From Onchocerca volvulus (taxonomy: Eukaryota > Nematoda > Chromadorea > Rhabditida > Onchocercidae), in the NCBI GenBank assembly GCA_000499405.2, contig HG738140.1:2499024-2563023 (forward strand): a DNA stretch of 64,000 nt, given 5' to 3'. This document shows positions 1 to 14,460 of the stretch, in pieces. How positions within the stretch are numbered: the stretch's first letter is position 1; each line of letters begins with the position of its first letter. The notes beneath the pieces are model-generated. The model searched no databases and was not told the DNA's origin. It worked only from the letters and a program-made list of their open reading frames with translations. The position numbers and the translations under genes were made by a program.

Positions 1-595
1 AAAAAAAAAAAAGTTTGTTTTCAAAAAAACCTTTAAATTCATAATTTTTTTTTTTTTTTTTTTGAAATCCATAAATATGATTGTTTTATGGATTTAATAG
101 AAAAAAGCAAAAATATCCTTCGCTCTTTCTAATTAACAAATTCAAGCTTTTCTAATATTGGTACTTAGTCGATGGTACTTGAAAAAGGTCGCAAGTACTT
201 AAGAGATAAAGCTCGAACAAGCCATCTGTCGAAAATTAAATAATTAAGCATATTTGAAGAGTGTAATTTTGTTCGATGATGAGAAAATCATGAAAAATTT
301 TCAACATCTGTCATATATTATGGAAGAATAAAAGCAAAAAGAAAAAAGATTTTTTTTTTAGAAAGAATTTGTTTAAATTGAGAATTAATTGAAAATGATG
401 TTAATTGTAACGCGAAAGAAAGGCGGCAAAAGATACTTGAACTTTGACCTATGGTTCATTTGACCTCAATAATTATTGGCTATTTACATATATGAATCTA
501 TAATATTTTTGCTAAATTGAACTATTGGCTTAATTAATTTTCGTATTAAAAGAAATAATTAGAAGGCATTGTGAATAGTCTACCAAAATTATTCA

Positions 596-793
596 TCTAC
601 AAAAAAATATCTTACGTTAAGTAAATAAAATAATTCACGTTTAGTAAGCAAAGATATTCAACGTGTCGTAAATACGTGTCTACAAAAATATTCCACGTTT
701 AGTAAGCAAAGATATTCAACGTGTCGTAAACACGTGTCTACAAAAATATTCCACGTTTAGTAAGCAAAGATATTCTACGTATCGTAAACATGT
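596..793. repeat. Tandem repeat, about 58 bp, about 3 copies
   Basis: Each copy has TCTACAAAAATATTCCACGT, TTAGTAAGCAAAGATATTC and ACGTGTCGTAAACACGTG (first and last copies are degenerate). The ACACGTG end is a small palindrome repeated at each boundary. Confidence 0.85.
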
Positions 794-799
794 ATTGAT

Positions 800-1380
800 G
801 ATTTTAAAGTCAAATTAAATGTCATTAATATTTGATGATAAAACTGAATAGAAAATTTGAAATGAACCGAATCTCAATCAAATCAACTCCTATAATGTTT
901 TATAAAGTTGACAATTTTACGTCAAATTAAGTGTCAACAATATTTGTTCTCTGAATTGAATAAAAAAAAAAAAAAAAGAAAGCTGAAACAAACCGGATCA
1001 TTCCTAATCGAATAAATTCCTGTAAAATTTTCTATAATTTTAATGATTTTACGCTAAATTAACTGTCATTTTATGTCAAATTAAATGTCATTAACAATTG
1101 ATGATAAAATTGAAATTAGTAAATTTGAAATGAACCGGATCACTCCTAATCAAATAAACTCCTAGAAATTTCGATAATGTTGATGATTTTACGTCAAATT
1201 AACTGTCATTTTATGTCAAATTAAAAATATCATTTTGCGTCAAATTAAATATGATTAATCTTTGATGATAAAATTAAATAAGGAAAAAAAAAAAGGTTGA
1301 AATGAACTGGATCGTTCTCGAACGAATAAAGTTTTGTAAATTGTCAAATAGTATTAACTATCATTTTATGACAAATTATT
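800..1380. repeat. Degenerate repeat, about 120-150 bp units
   Basis: Recurring blocks: GATGATTTTACGTCAAATTA, TGTCATTAATATTTGATGAT and AAATGAACCGGATCACTCCT, appearing four times with drift and internal duplications of the GTCATTTTATGTCAAATTA part. Confidence 0.7.
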
Positions 1381-1564
1381 TTAGAGAGGAAAATGACACA
1401 AATAAGTTTTTTTTTTTCCAACAGTAAAAGTAATTGCATGCTCCAGCACCTCAGAATGTTTAATTGAGCATAATTTTGTTGAAGGTCATTATAGTTTTCT
1501 ATTACTTTATTCATTATCATTCAGTATTCATCTTATTTTACCTTTAATATTATCAATAAAAAAT

Positions 1565-1830
1565 TACCGTATATCATATTCAAATGAAATGTAAGTCTTA
1601 TTACAATATATATAGTATTCAAATGAAACGTAAGTCTTATTACAGTATATAATATTCAACTGAAATGTAAGCCTCATTACAGTACATCATATTCAAATGA
1701 AAGTAAACCCTGCTACAGTGCAGCATATTCAAATGAAAGTTAGGTCTCATTACGGTATCTTACATTCAAATTTACAGTATCTCATATATCAAATGAAGCG
1801 TAAGCCTTATTACAGTACCTTATTACATTC
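1565..1830. repeat. Degenerate tandem repeat, about 36 bp
   Basis: Units follow ATATTCAAATGAAA, CGTAAGTCTTATTACAGTAT; roughly seven copies of declining similarity. Confidence 0.75.
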
Positions 1831-2399
1831 ATTCATTCAATGTTGATCAGATCTATACAAAGATATATTCATTCAATGTTGATCAGATCTAACAATAATT
1901 TACGACATTGACATTACAACTGACGGTATTGACAATAAGATTCCTTAGAATTTATGACATTGAGACAACAAAATTTTTGAATTTACGGTACTCATCGTTC
2001 ATCAGAATTTTACAGTATTCTTCTATTTACAGTACCCATGATTCAACATGTTTCATTAAAATTTGTGATACTGATTAAAAAAATTTCGTTAGAAACTAGA
2101 GCAATGATAATAATGATTCTTTTGAAAGTTACGGTATTAAGATTTTTTAGAATTTATGACATTGATAATAAGATTCACTAGAATTTATGGCATTGACAGC
2201 AAGATTCGTTAAGATTTTACGACAAAATTCGTTAAAAATGAGAGTACTGTATTAAAATCAGAGAAAAGAATCAATTGATTATTCGGCAGAAATGAAAAAT
2301 AACGAATTGACAAAATGCAATAATCATACTAAGTAATAGAAATATGTAAATAGTCGGTCGATAAAATTCCGTCTACTATTAATGCTCGTTTTATTACAC

Positions 2400-2720
2400 G
2401 TACGTCATGAATTCAAAACGTGAAAAAAGTGGAATTGTTTAAATTTAAAACGTGAAAAAAGTCGAATCGTTTGTATTCAAGACAGAAGAAGAAGTGGAGT
2501 CATACTGAATTTAAATCGTATTGAAAAAATGAAAAATCGTACTGAATTCAAAACGTGAAAGAAGTGGAATCGTTTAAATTTACATTCAAAACATGAAAGA
2601 AGTCGAGTCGTTTGAATTTAAAACGCGAAAGAAGTTTAAATTCAAAACGTGAAAGAAGTGGAATCGTACTGAATTCAAAACGTGAAAGAAGTGGAATCAT
2701 ATTAATTGCATCGAACAATG
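2400..2720. repeat. Degenerate tandem repeat with AAAACGTGAAAGAAGTGGAA
   Basis: The block ATTCAAAACGTGAAAGAAGT followed by GGAATCGT recurs about seven times with variable spacing and occasional truncations. Confidence 0.75.
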
Positions 2721-4799
2721 AATCTGAATCATCATAGTCTTATTGATTCTGATTTATTTAATGGTATCTTCTCAACTGAATATTTATTGATTTCTTTCGG
2801 ATCAAAAGTTTAGAATATTTTGAAACATTTCCATAGCATACTTAAACTTTATCGATGAAAGTATTAATTGATATCTTTAATCGACAAAAGGTCAATATGA
2901 TCATTCTAACAAGCAAGCTACGAGAGCAATGCGAACAAAAGGTCAATGTGACCGGAAAAATCGATTGTATTGGCAGAAATCGGAAGATTCTGAATCATCC
3001 GGAAGATTTTTTTTTTAAAATTAAAATGAATCTAAAATTGAAAATTGACTTTTTTTTTGATAGCAAATGATTTTATAAATTAGAAAAATGTCAATGAAGA
3101 AATGTGAATAAAACTTTTTTCTTCCAAAATTTCTTTCATATAAAAAATTTGAATTATGTTATTCAATCTTTTTTTCTTTTTTTTCAAGTAAATGAAGATA
3201 AAAAACGAAAATTTTGTCTGGAATAAACGAAAATTATTGATTAAAATAAAGTTTATCATCATTAAAACAAAGATAATGAAGATAATCGATCAAAGAATAA
3301 AAACAATAATAAATCGAAATTATTACAAATTCAGGAATGAAATATACAAAAGAAGCAAAATGAATTGAAAAAAAAATTTGAATAAAAAATTTTGATAAAA
3401 TTTCAGAAACTTGGCCATATTCTAATAAGAAAATTTAAGTTTGAGCAATCTACAAAGTGCAATAAAGATAAATTTACTGCAAAATTTTGAAATATGATAT
3501 AGATAATGTAAACTGATATTTGATAACATTTCATTTCAAATAAGTTGATTTGAATTGATAGAATCATTAATTCAGCAATAATTCAAAAATTATTCGACAT
3601 TATTGGGAAATTAAAATGCAAAGATAATGAAATGTAAATTGAAGGAAAATTTGGTATAAATAAATTGAAAAATATTGAAAATTTGGCCAAAGATTATATT
3701 GGTCTAGACTTATTATTTCAATTTTCGCTTAATAACATGCGATTATATTCGCATTAAAATCGCAATGAAAAGCGTTAAAAGTTTGAAATTTGTCAGTTTA
3801 TTTAATTTAATGAAATTATAAACTTAAAATAAAACGAAAAAATTATTTTTTGAAAAAAGTTAACTAACGAACAAGTGCAGTTATCCATTCTTCACATTAA
3901 GATTGCAATAAAGAATTTAAAGAAATGGTATTTTAAAATCTATAATTTAAAATTGCTTTATTTAACTTAATAAATTAATAAATTTAAATTCAAAAAATGA
4001 GTATTTTTTTTAGAAAAAATTAACAAACAAGTACAGTTATTGCCTTCTTTCATATTAAGATTGTAATGAAAAAGTTAAAAGTATGCTCCGTTAAAAATTC
4101 GAAAAAAAAAAATTAAATTCAAAATGGATTTACTTAATTTAAAATCGATAAATTTAGATTCAAAAAAGAAAAAATTAACTCAATGAATTATTTTCAAAAA
4201 TAGGAAAAAAAGAATTTAAAAACTAAAGGACATGTATTCCGAGATAGATAATTAGCTAATTTAAATAGAAAACATAGGCTTTTAATGTGATATATTGCTG
4301 ACAATGAAAACGACAAATTTTTAATTAAAAAAAGAAAAAAACTTTCCAGAAATAGTTTTATATCTTTCTTTTTTCTCTCTCTCTCCCTCTCCCTTTCTCT
4401 ATCTCTCTCAAGAAAAGTAATTTCACAAAAATAAAAAAAAAAAAGCTCTACATGGTTCGATTGACTGCAAAATGCAAATGCATGTCATGCAAGTTATAAA
4501 ATGCCTTTCGAAAGATGGAATAGTCTGCAAAAGAAGAGAAGGATTTAAAAGGATTAATTTAGCAATTTAGCAGTTTGCAATTTTAGCAATTTGCAATTTG
4601 CACGAGAGCTTGCATTTAAACAAACAAAATATTTTCCTGCAAGCATAAAAGCCAATAAGTATAGCTTACATATAAATATACAAATATGTATATTTCTATC
4701 CAATCATCCTATTAAATTGATATCGAATTTGCAAATCTTGCAAAATAAGACTTGCTAAACATAGATTTGCGATTTGCGATTTGCGATCGAATATTCTGG

Positions 4800-5365
4800 A
4801 ATAGAAGTGTTACGAGTAAACAACTTTCATAGAAGTATTTTTATTTTCAAAAAATTTTATTATAAAAATACTTAGATGAAATAAAAATACATTTAATCTT
4901 TAATTAATTTTTAATTAAGCCAAAAAATTAATAAAGCAAATTAATCAGATATGATAAGATAAGAAAACTTGAGGATAGACTATTTAGCGAGTAAACAACT
5001 TCCATAGAATTAATACATTTTCAGAAAGTTTTTTACTATAAAAAGTTTGGGTAAAATAAAAATATATCCAACTTTTAATTAACTTTTAATTAAGCCGAGA
5101 TATTAATGAATCAAATTAATGAGTTATTGGTAAGATAAAGAATTTGAAGAATGAAAAAATAGAAATTATCCGAGTAAACAATTTTAGTAGAATTATTACA
5201 ATTTCAAAAAATTATTATTATAAAAAGATTAGATGAAATGAAATACGACATTTCACTTTCATTTTTAATTAATTTCTAATTAGATTAAATAAATTAGTAA
5301 ACCAGATTAGCGATAATGAGATAAAACACTTGAGGAATGATGAAAAATGTTAGCAACTTAATTTT
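4800..5365. repeat. Three degenerate copies of an approximately 175 bp unit
   Basis: Each unit contains GAGTAAACAACTTCATAGAA, then ATTATAAAAA, TTAGATGAAATAAAAATAC, AATTTTTAATTAAGCC, and a tail resembling GATAAGATAAAGAACTTGAG. The copies are diverged, which indicates an old tandem triplication. Confidence 0.65.
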
Positions 5366-6839
5366 GAAATTTTACTTTTTTAAAAACTTTCCGGAACAAA
5401 AGAAAAGAAGCAGAAAATTAAAATGGAAAGTTATTTGTTCACGAGATGATATTTGGAAAGAAAATTTAACGACACTAACACAATTGATTTGACAATTTTT
5501 TGTTTTTTTTTAATTTTTTTTCTTTTTTTTTTTTTTTTTAATCAAACTGGCGACCTTCTATTTTACCTGCTTTACCTAAAAAAACAACCAAAGAAATGAA
5601 AACTGCCACATCGTTTTTCTTCTCAATCATTTTTTTTTTAAATTTTTCTAAAATTTCAAAAAAAAAAAGAAGCAAAAAGAATGTTTCAAAAATTTTTGCT
5701 TCAATTTTGTCCTTTGAATGATTAATTTAGTCAAGATGAGAAATTAAATTTTTCAAAAATTATTTTATCTATTGTTGCCTGATGTACAAATATTTGATTT
5801 GAAAGTAAATGAATCTGATATTATCCTGAAATTCCGGGAAAATTGGAGTAACCTAAATTGCGATTTCAGGACATTATTAAGAATATGGATTCTCAAGAAA
5901 CTTATTATAAACTTTATTCTTGAAATTAAATATGCGAAAACATGATGATCAATAGTGTTTTCAGAGATGATCATGATCGTTATCTGATCAACAAAAATTC
6001 CTTAGTGCACAAGAGAAAGATAAATTTCAAAGTTTATTTGAAAATTAATTAATTACACATAATTTAGGATGAAATAACTTCATCGATGACAAAATATGAA
6101 ATGATAACAATGATACATTTTTACAAAGTAACGAATTTTTTAGAACTTATCATTTATCAAAATGAAAAAAATTGGAATTTATCAAAGTAAAATGAAACGG
6201 CAGAGTTTCATTGAATTTGTAGAAGACTCGATTGCTGATTCATAATTTCAGTTAAAAAATTTCATTTTTTATCAATACTGGAAATTTAAATTATCGGATG
6301 TAAAATGTGGTAATGACGATAATTTATCATTATTACATAAAATATTATTATAAAACACAGGAAAATTTCACAGAAATTTGAAGAAAAATGATTCGAAATT
6401 TGCAAATTTAACAAAAAAAAAATTTTATTTTCGAAATTAAAATTTAATTTGGCATTAAGAAATAAGAAAATAATCTAATAGAAAAGAGTAATTCAGCAAT
6501 TTCTATCATTTCAAATTACTAGTATTGATTTTCTGATCCATTCTTAAGTAATTTTAGTAATTTTCTTTCCTGTTTATATTTGATTCAAAAGATTTCCAAT
6601 TTTTCAATTAGCACAATTACTCGAATTTAATTTTAAATAACATACTCGTTGTCATGAAATAAAATTATTCAAGATTTGCTTAAGCATTTTGCAAATATCC
6701 GCAAGAATTAATATGCTAGTGCATGTTTGCATGCATAATGCAGCTGCAATCCGTCACCTTAATATCGATGTGATACAAAAATGCGAAACATCTTTTTAAC
6801 AACTTAATAAGCATTATAAATCCTTTTTTAACAATTATA

Positions 6840-7170
6840 ATTATTAGTTAGTATTTCGGTTAATATATTAAGTATTCAAATTCCGGCAAATATACTGATT
6901 ATTTGAATTATAGCAAATATATTGGTTATTCGAATACCGTCAAGTATATATTAAATAATTAAATTTGAATAAACGGTATGACTATCCGAATTCTGGCAAA
7001 TATAAATTAATTATTTCCAATTCCAGCAATTATATATTAGCTATTCAAATTCCGACAAATATATTAACTATTCTAGCAAATACATTTAAAAAAACCTATC
7101 CGAATTTCGTCAAACATATTGATTATTCGAATTCCGGCTGATAAATTTAGGTATTCGAATTCCGGTAAAT
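6840..7170. repeat. Degenerate minisatellite, ATTCGAATTCCGGCAAATAT
   Basis: About nine units of roughly 35 bp built on ATTCGAATTCCGGCAAATAT with ATTGATT- or TTAAT-type spacers. Confidence 0.75.
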
Positions 7171-8035
7171 ATATTACAAATAAAAGATAATTTTAACAAC
7201 TAAGAATGCTACGAAATATTTGCCAAGAATGTTGAAAGAAACTTTGAAGGAAATATTCTTAAGCTTTTCGGAATAGAATATATCAAATTACCTTTCACGA
7301 ATATTACTTCCTAGTCAGCTCTCGACTCTTGACAGGTGCTGATCAACCGACCGATCGGAATTCATCAAACAGATCTCGAGAAATTTAAGAATTATATAGA
7401 AATATACGAATGCTATTTCTAAGGTCAAAAAAAAAAGTGATATTTTTGCAAAAATTTTTTTGCTATAAAATATTCATTTATTATTTTAAAATCGCACACT
7501 TTTTTTCTATTTTATGTGCCATATTTTTTTATTTTATACTATAAAATTAATTAATTAATAAAACTTACAAAATTTCTCAAAGAAAAAAAAAATTTTCCAA
7601 CTAAAAAATTTCTGTTTCATTTTTGTTATAAATAACTTTTAAACCTTCCTTATCTTTTCAATTTTTTATTTTTTGTTGAAAAAAAAAAACAAAAAAAAAA
7701 CAAAAAACAAAAAACAAAAATCATTCCATTAAATATTAAAATTCGATTAAATTTAAATATTTTGATGTTAGATTTGGTCAAAAAAAAAATTATTCGATTA
7801 AATCGACTTATTTTGCTATTTGCTATAAATTTTTCAAATTATCACAAAATTAAAAATTGTCCTTGGAATTGTAACACGGATATATCAGTGATTAGAGGAA
7901 AAAAAAAGGTCATTCAAAAATTCGAATATTTTGAATGGAACAAAAAAATAAAATAAAAATTGGAAAAATGGAAAAAATTTCGAATGTTTGCAATTTTTCA
8001 CAATTTTCGTAACAAATTTTTTTTGGTTCCATTTT

Positions 8036-8042
<7 letters not shown>

Positions 8043-8072
<30 letters not shown>
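8043..8072. repeat. (AG)n microsatellite
   Basis: Uninterrupted AG dinucleotide run; the Arg/Glu and Ser/Leu open frames across it are artefacts. Confidence 0.95.
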
Positions 8073-8074
<2 letters not shown>

Positions 8075-11000
8075 GAAGGAGAAGGAATTTTTCCAAAAGT
8101 TAAGAAATTTTTTTTGAGATATCAAATTTCGAGGAAGTTGGTGCCAATCAAAATCAAAAAAAAATTGATAGTTTTGTGGCTGTCAAAGTTATGACTATTT
8201 GCTATTGAATATGGATGATGATGATATGAAGTGATAGTTAGTTTAAAAGTTAAAAAAAAAAAAAAGAAAAAAAAACTGAAAATTACACATATACTTCGGT
8301 ATCATCTTTTTTTGTTCCAAAAAAAAAAAAATAAAAAAAAATTTTCATAACCGTCATCTTTTTTTTTTCTAACAAATTTTTAGTATTAAAATATAATTTT
8401 TAATATTTTTTATTTATATTTGAAATTATAATTATATTTGGAATTATTGATTTGCCGAAAATTATCAATTTGTTAGTTTTGAATTAAACATGGAATGATC
8501 GTAAGTAATTAATTAACTAAAAAAAAAAAAAAAAAAACGATTAATTTACATTTATTTCTTCTCTCGTTGAAATTATTGATCAATTGAAAATATCGATTTA
8601 CGTGATTTTTGAATTGCATAATCTCGGAATGATGATCTAAGCATTTTTAACGGGAAAGCTTTAATTCATTTAATTTCTTCTCTTTTTTTTTTTTTTTTTT
8701 TAAGAAATATTAATCAAATATGCAAATCGAGTTTTAATTTCTTTGAATAACTTTTAAATTTCAATTTTTTTGAAATCATAAATTACAATCTATTATAATT
8801 TTAAATTTGGAATAATTTCCGATAAAAATCGAACAATCTAAGAATAAATTACTAACTTCAACGATCTTATTTTGCTTAAAAGTTGAACACAATGAAAATG
8901 ATTGATTTGATTACTTAAATTTATAAGATGTGAGGTTACTTAAATAAGTTAATGCTTCTATTAATATTAGCGAAATGTCAGCGATCCGGGAAATATTGGA
9001 GCAACTCTCGGGATAATTCCGGTATTTTAATCTGAAAGTTTTCGAAAACTTGTCATATTATTATCAAAAATAAAACGAAATATTAAAAAGGTAAATAAAA
9101 ATAGCAAATAGAAATTGCTACAAAGATTCAAAAGTATTTCGTTAACTTTCAAAGTTTCGAGATCAGATCATGCAAAAAAAAAAATTGTCCAAGAAAATTT
9201 TCCTGAAATTCAAGATGAAAAATACAGGTAATATCTCACTGATGAAAAATTTGCTAAAAGATGAAAAAGGAATTTCAGATATGGAAACTTCTAGGTTTCT
9301 AATTAGTTTTGGATAAGAAAAAACCTGGAAGAAACCTGGAAAAAAGGCCTATACGAAAAAAAAAAACTAAAAATCTATGAGAAACCTAAAAGCTATTTAT
9401 TTGAAGAAATTCTAGGTTTTCTAATTTTAAATTCTCAAAAATTCAAAGAAATGCATTCGAATAATTTCATTTCATCCATTCCAACTACAACTTCTTCACA
9501 TTACTTTACTTCAATGCGACTTTTTTGGTATTTTACTTGAATTTTCGAAAAAAAAAAATCACATTTTACAAGTCGATTTCGAGCGGGAAAATAAATTTTT
9601 CACGTAATAATTTCAAAATTCATGACACTTATCAAAAGTTGTGGCAAAATAATTTATAAGAAATAGAAAATTCTGTCAATTGTCAAACTTAAAATGTGAT
9701 TTAACAAAAGAATTTCGCAGATAATATCCAAAAGTTTCAGAATAAATTCATTTTATTGTGTAAATTGCAAACAAGTTTGACAACAATATTGAATTAATAA
9801 CAATTTGATCTTCGAAAATGGAAAGAATTGAAAAGAATTTCAAAAGAAGTTTTGTCCGATATATGGTCAATAAATATGCAAAGGTGAGACTTAATTAGTC
9901 ATCCATTAATGATGAATATTTAATTAGTCATCCATTAATTTTGATATTATCAAAAATTATATTTCTCTAAGTTTACTTAATTCGATGATAATAATAATAC
10001 ATCTTATTTCTTTGAAGTTGACTTAACTTATTTACATAATATTAAAACAAGTTTTTCATTCCCTAATGTCAATATTATCCAAAATAAATTATCAAAATAT
10101 ATTCAACAATTCGATATCTTTTTAAATTTCACCGAACTTTGCTATTACTCATAAATCTAAAAGGAAAAATCTAAAAAAAAAAAAGGAATTTCTGTATGAA
10201 AATTAAAAAATAACGAAATCTAATTATTATTTTCATTTATATAAAAATTAATTACTATTACTGTAAGATTAAATATTCATATACAAAAAATACTATAAAT
10301 TCAATGCTATAAAATTAAACATGATTTAAATACCAAAAAAAAAAATATTTATCAAGTAATAAAGAAAAAATAAATACTAACAAATTTTAATAAGTACTGA
10401 AAAGAAAAAAAAACTTGATTTTAATAAATAACAAAAAAATTAAATACTATTTTCATAATTTTCCATCTTCAAAATTAATTCCTAGCGATACAAATAATTA
10501 ATTATCAATTTTAATAAATTAATTAAGAAGGTTAATTTTTTTTTGTGAATTTTTCTTTTCATCATTTAGATGATTGCTTTCAAATAGGAAGAAAAAAAAA
10601 AAAGAAAAAGAAGAGGAAAATGAGGAAAGATTTGTTGACCTCAAATTTAAGCTCTAAATAAACACAAATCTTTCTTAGCGAAATTTTTCGCTGTCTATTA
10701 CCACTTCTGGAAAGAAAGGTTCGATCAAGTTTATTTACCTAGTCGTTATGAGTACATAATATTTAATGTACCTTTTCTTCCTCATTCCCCCTTTCAAACA
10801 AAGTGTGAAATGTTGTATTAGTTGTATTGTCGTCGCAACAATTACCAACAACTATTTCAACATTTCTCATAATTTTCTACAAAATTTTTTTTTTTATTTT
10901 TCACATTTTTAGATTCTGCAAACTTATATGAATCATAACTCGGAGAAAATCGTTTTAGATCAGTATGAAAACTGAGGGATTCTTTTTACAAATTTCTATA

Positions 11001-12519
11001 TTTGATGAATTTTGGTTTGATATCAGAAAAATTCATGAAAAATCACGAAAAAAAAAGATTTGGTATTAATATTTTTTCAAAAAAAAATTTCGATATTAAC
11101 ATATCAAAAGATCCGAAAATAGAGCAAACTTACGAGTAATAACTTAACGAATTTTTCAAAAAAAAAAAAAAAAAAGTGAATTCTTGGAAAAAATTTTTTT
11201 TTTCAAATTTTCAAATTTTATAAACTTACTAAATCATAACTCTGGGAAAATCATTTAAGATCATTTCAGGTCAGCATGAAAATTGTGGAATTCTTCCAAA
11301 CGTATGTTTATTACATTTTTTTATTTTGATGTTTAATGAATATTCCATATAACCCATTCTCATATTCCCATTCTCATATTTATCAAAAAATTTTTACAGT
11401 AGAATTATTAACCAACTTGCGTTAATCTAGGATAAATTTTCCAGAAATGGATTTCGGAAAAGTATTTTTTATGTTAGCACGAAAACTGAAGGATTCTTCT
11501 GAATACATATCAGCAAAACTAATATTTTGCTAATTTATAAATATCGCATAAAATGCAACTTGAGAGCAACAAAGAGACAGAACAAATAAGTCAACTGAAG
11601 AAAAGACAACTCATTCCTATTATAAAAAATAAAAAAATAAAAAAAAAAAGAATCGATTAAGATAGTACTTTTTTTTTCATAACTCCAGCCAAAATTTGGT
11701 TTGATGAATTTGGAATAGTTTTAGTGTTTGTTTGTTTATTTGTAAGCGGTTTGAAATATAAAAAAAAAAAAAAAATTAGAAATAATTGTTTAGATTTAGA
11801 ATTAGGGATCAATTCCTTACTAATTCTGTAAAATTACTAACTATAACTTGTATGAAGAATGGATTACGGAAAAGCTATTGTAGGTTAACTAGAAAAACTG
11901 AATTGATTTTTCGGAATTATAAAAAGCAAAAAATTACAAAAACTCTTATTTCCTAGGCAATCGCCGATTGATCAGCATGACATCATATTACGCGCTTTCA
12001 GACAGAAGCAGAAATCGCTGATGAATTGCATGATAAAACATGAAGTATTTGTGTCTGTACGACGGAAATCGCTGATGATGCGACGTGTTTCTATTTTTTC
12101 GATTTAAATATAGTATAACTTGATATAATTCAACGTATAAAAAACTGAAAAATAAAAAATAAACAAATTTGCAAAGGTAAGGTGATCGCATATATTTCTC
12201 AAAACTTGAAAATGCAAGTCGAAAAAGACATTTTGCTCTTTATTGATCGATTAAATTCAATTAAAACCAAATCCAGAAAATGGTCCAAAATAATTAGATC
12301 TAAAATAAGGTCAATTTTTACTAATATCAGAAATCAATAGACTGATACTGTAGTAATTTTGGTTTTAAGATTACTTCAGTACAAGTTTAATAATTTATTG
12401 AATTAAAACAAATTTTATCTGTCTATTGTTTCAACAACTTTACCAACTTATTGAACTTAATTTAACAATTTCATCTGCCTTTTGCCTTATTTTCTTCGAA
12501 AATTTTTTTAAAATTCCGA

Positions 12520-12600
12520 AATTCATTTCAATAAACCGTATCATCATTAATTCCGAAATCCATTTCAATATACCGTATCATCATCTTTACAAGTACTGTA
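12520..12600. repeat. Short tandem duplication, about 41 bp
   Basis: ATTCCGAAATTCATTTCAAT and AAACCGTATCATCATTA are followed by a second copy with two changes. Confidence 0.7.
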
Positions 12601-12904
12601 GTACAAATTTTTGATCGTTAAATGTTTCAACATTGTGTCCCTTTCTTCTTTTGGTGAAAGGGTTGAGATAAATTAAAGTCTTGATGATAGAAAGTAAAAT
12701 GATTATGGTACCCAAAATTAAAATAACCTATAATTACATGGCCATCTGTTTTGGCCGTAAAATAATTGCGCAGTAGATGAACAAAAGAATGGATGAGAAA
12801 CCCTGCCGAGAGGTACTTTTATCCAAAATTGCATTTTTCAATTGTATAAAAGATAGTACTTTTCGGTAGTCAATGACTACTGACCAAAAAAACTAATATC
12901 AAAA

Positions 12905-13115
12905 AAACGAAAGAATATTCAAAGAAATTCGATTTCATTTTTATTTGAAAGAATTTCGATTTCATTTCTTTTTTATTTTTTCATTTCTTTCATTCCATGA
13001 AGTTGGAAGGGAACATTTAAAGAAATTCGATTTCGTTTTTATTTGAAAGTATTTTGATTTCATTTCATTTTTTTTTTTTCACCAGTTTCATTTCACAAAG
13101 TTGGTTGCACTTTTA
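12905..13115. repeat. Degenerate repeat, AAAGAAATTCGATTTC units
   Basis: AAAGAAATTCGATTTCATTT with TTATTTGAAAGAATTTCGAT occurs as two neighbouring long copies plus partial ones. Confidence 0.6.
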
Positions 13116-13691
13116 TTTCTTCCAGAAAACGCTAAGCAAAAATATCGATTATTTTTTTTTTTTCAGTTAAGCCAACAAAATTGCCAATTATAATTTTCGA
13201 ACAAAACGAAGCTTAATTGCTGTCTCATCAGGATTAAAAAATCAATTCGAATCTAATAATTATGAAATTCCATTGTAAATATAACTGAAATTTGAATGCA
13301 AGAAAATTCAAACAAATTCAAATTTAATATTTCATTTCTGATCAAATGAAAGAAGTCAAATTCCGATTTCCTATAAATTTTATAAATGTTTAATTAAATC
13401 AATTTTTGAACTAGAAACTAGTAATTTTTGTAATAAATCAAGTTTCAAATTACTATGTTTACTTGTTGGCCTGAAATTTTCAAAGATCATTTAAAATATG
13501 CTACATTAAGTAAGTTTAAATATAAATTGATCATATTAATCATGAACAAAAGTACTGACATTTTAAATTTAGAAAAAAAATTTTTTTTTTTCAAATTATT
13601 TTATGATGAAATTTTTCGTCACAAGTAAATGTTTGCTTTATTTGCACAAAAATTTTTTTTACCCATTTCTTTACATTTTCCTGAGAAGTTT

Positions 13692-13695
<4 letters not shown>

Positions 13696-13725
<30 letters not shown>
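13696..13725. repeat. Poly-A tract
   Basis: A run of about 30 A residues with no retroelement-like coding or target-site duplication visible beside it. Confidence 0.9.
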
Positions 13726-13726
<1 letters not shown>

Positions 13727-14189
13727 CATATTGTTGACACATACATCAAAACCTAACAGATGGCTAATGTAATTTGACGATGACAATTCTTAGTACATTG
13801 CTAAAATCATTGATTTTCATCATAAAAAATTTTTCGTTTTTTTTTTTTTTCTGGAAAAAAACTGAAATTTTAATTTTTTTTTTGCTTAAAAATTTCAAAA
13901 TTTTCACCTGAAATTTGGAAAATATTTTGCAGATCAAGCATTTTTTCACGATCTGATACATAAGATGAATTAAATTAGAAATTGATCAAATGTGACATTG
14001 ATTTGTGACATTGTAAGTTTTCTTCAGAAGATAGTTGGCATTTGACATATGTCCTTCTCCTATCCGTATGAGATGGCAATCAATTAAATTAAATTAATGG
14101 AAAAAATTAGTTCTTATTTCATCTTATCTTAACTAACCAGCATTCAATCATAATGAGAACGAGAAATTGCATGATTTTCGTCTAAATTC

Positions 14190-14460
14190 TAAATTACTAT
14201 AATTTACAAATTATTACTTTTCGCTGACGAAATTTCGCAAAAAATCCCGAATTTTTTAGAATTTCTACAAGTGAGGGTATACGGTAATGATTTTACAGTA
14301 GTCATCAACAGGTGAGAAATTGCTTGATTTTTTTCCTCAAATTACTAGAATTTATAAATTATACTCAAATTACTTTTCTTTAAAGAATCTCCCAAAAATC
14401 CGTCCGAAACTTTTCTTTAGAAAATTTCGCAAAAAATCCTGAATTACTTAGAATTTTAAT
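14190..14460. repeat. Diverged direct repeat around AAATTTCGCAAAAAATCC
   Basis: AAATTTCGCAAAAAATCCCG with AATTTTTTAGAATTTCT near 14230 is repeated near 14425 as AAATTTCGCAAAAAATCCTG with AATTACTTAGAATTT. The flanks also correspond: AATTACTATAATTTACAAAT versus AATTACTAGAATTTATAAAT. Confidence 0.65.

Noticed and set aside
7910..8194. RERERER and SLSLSL open frames
   Set aside because: Both come from the AG dinucleotide run.
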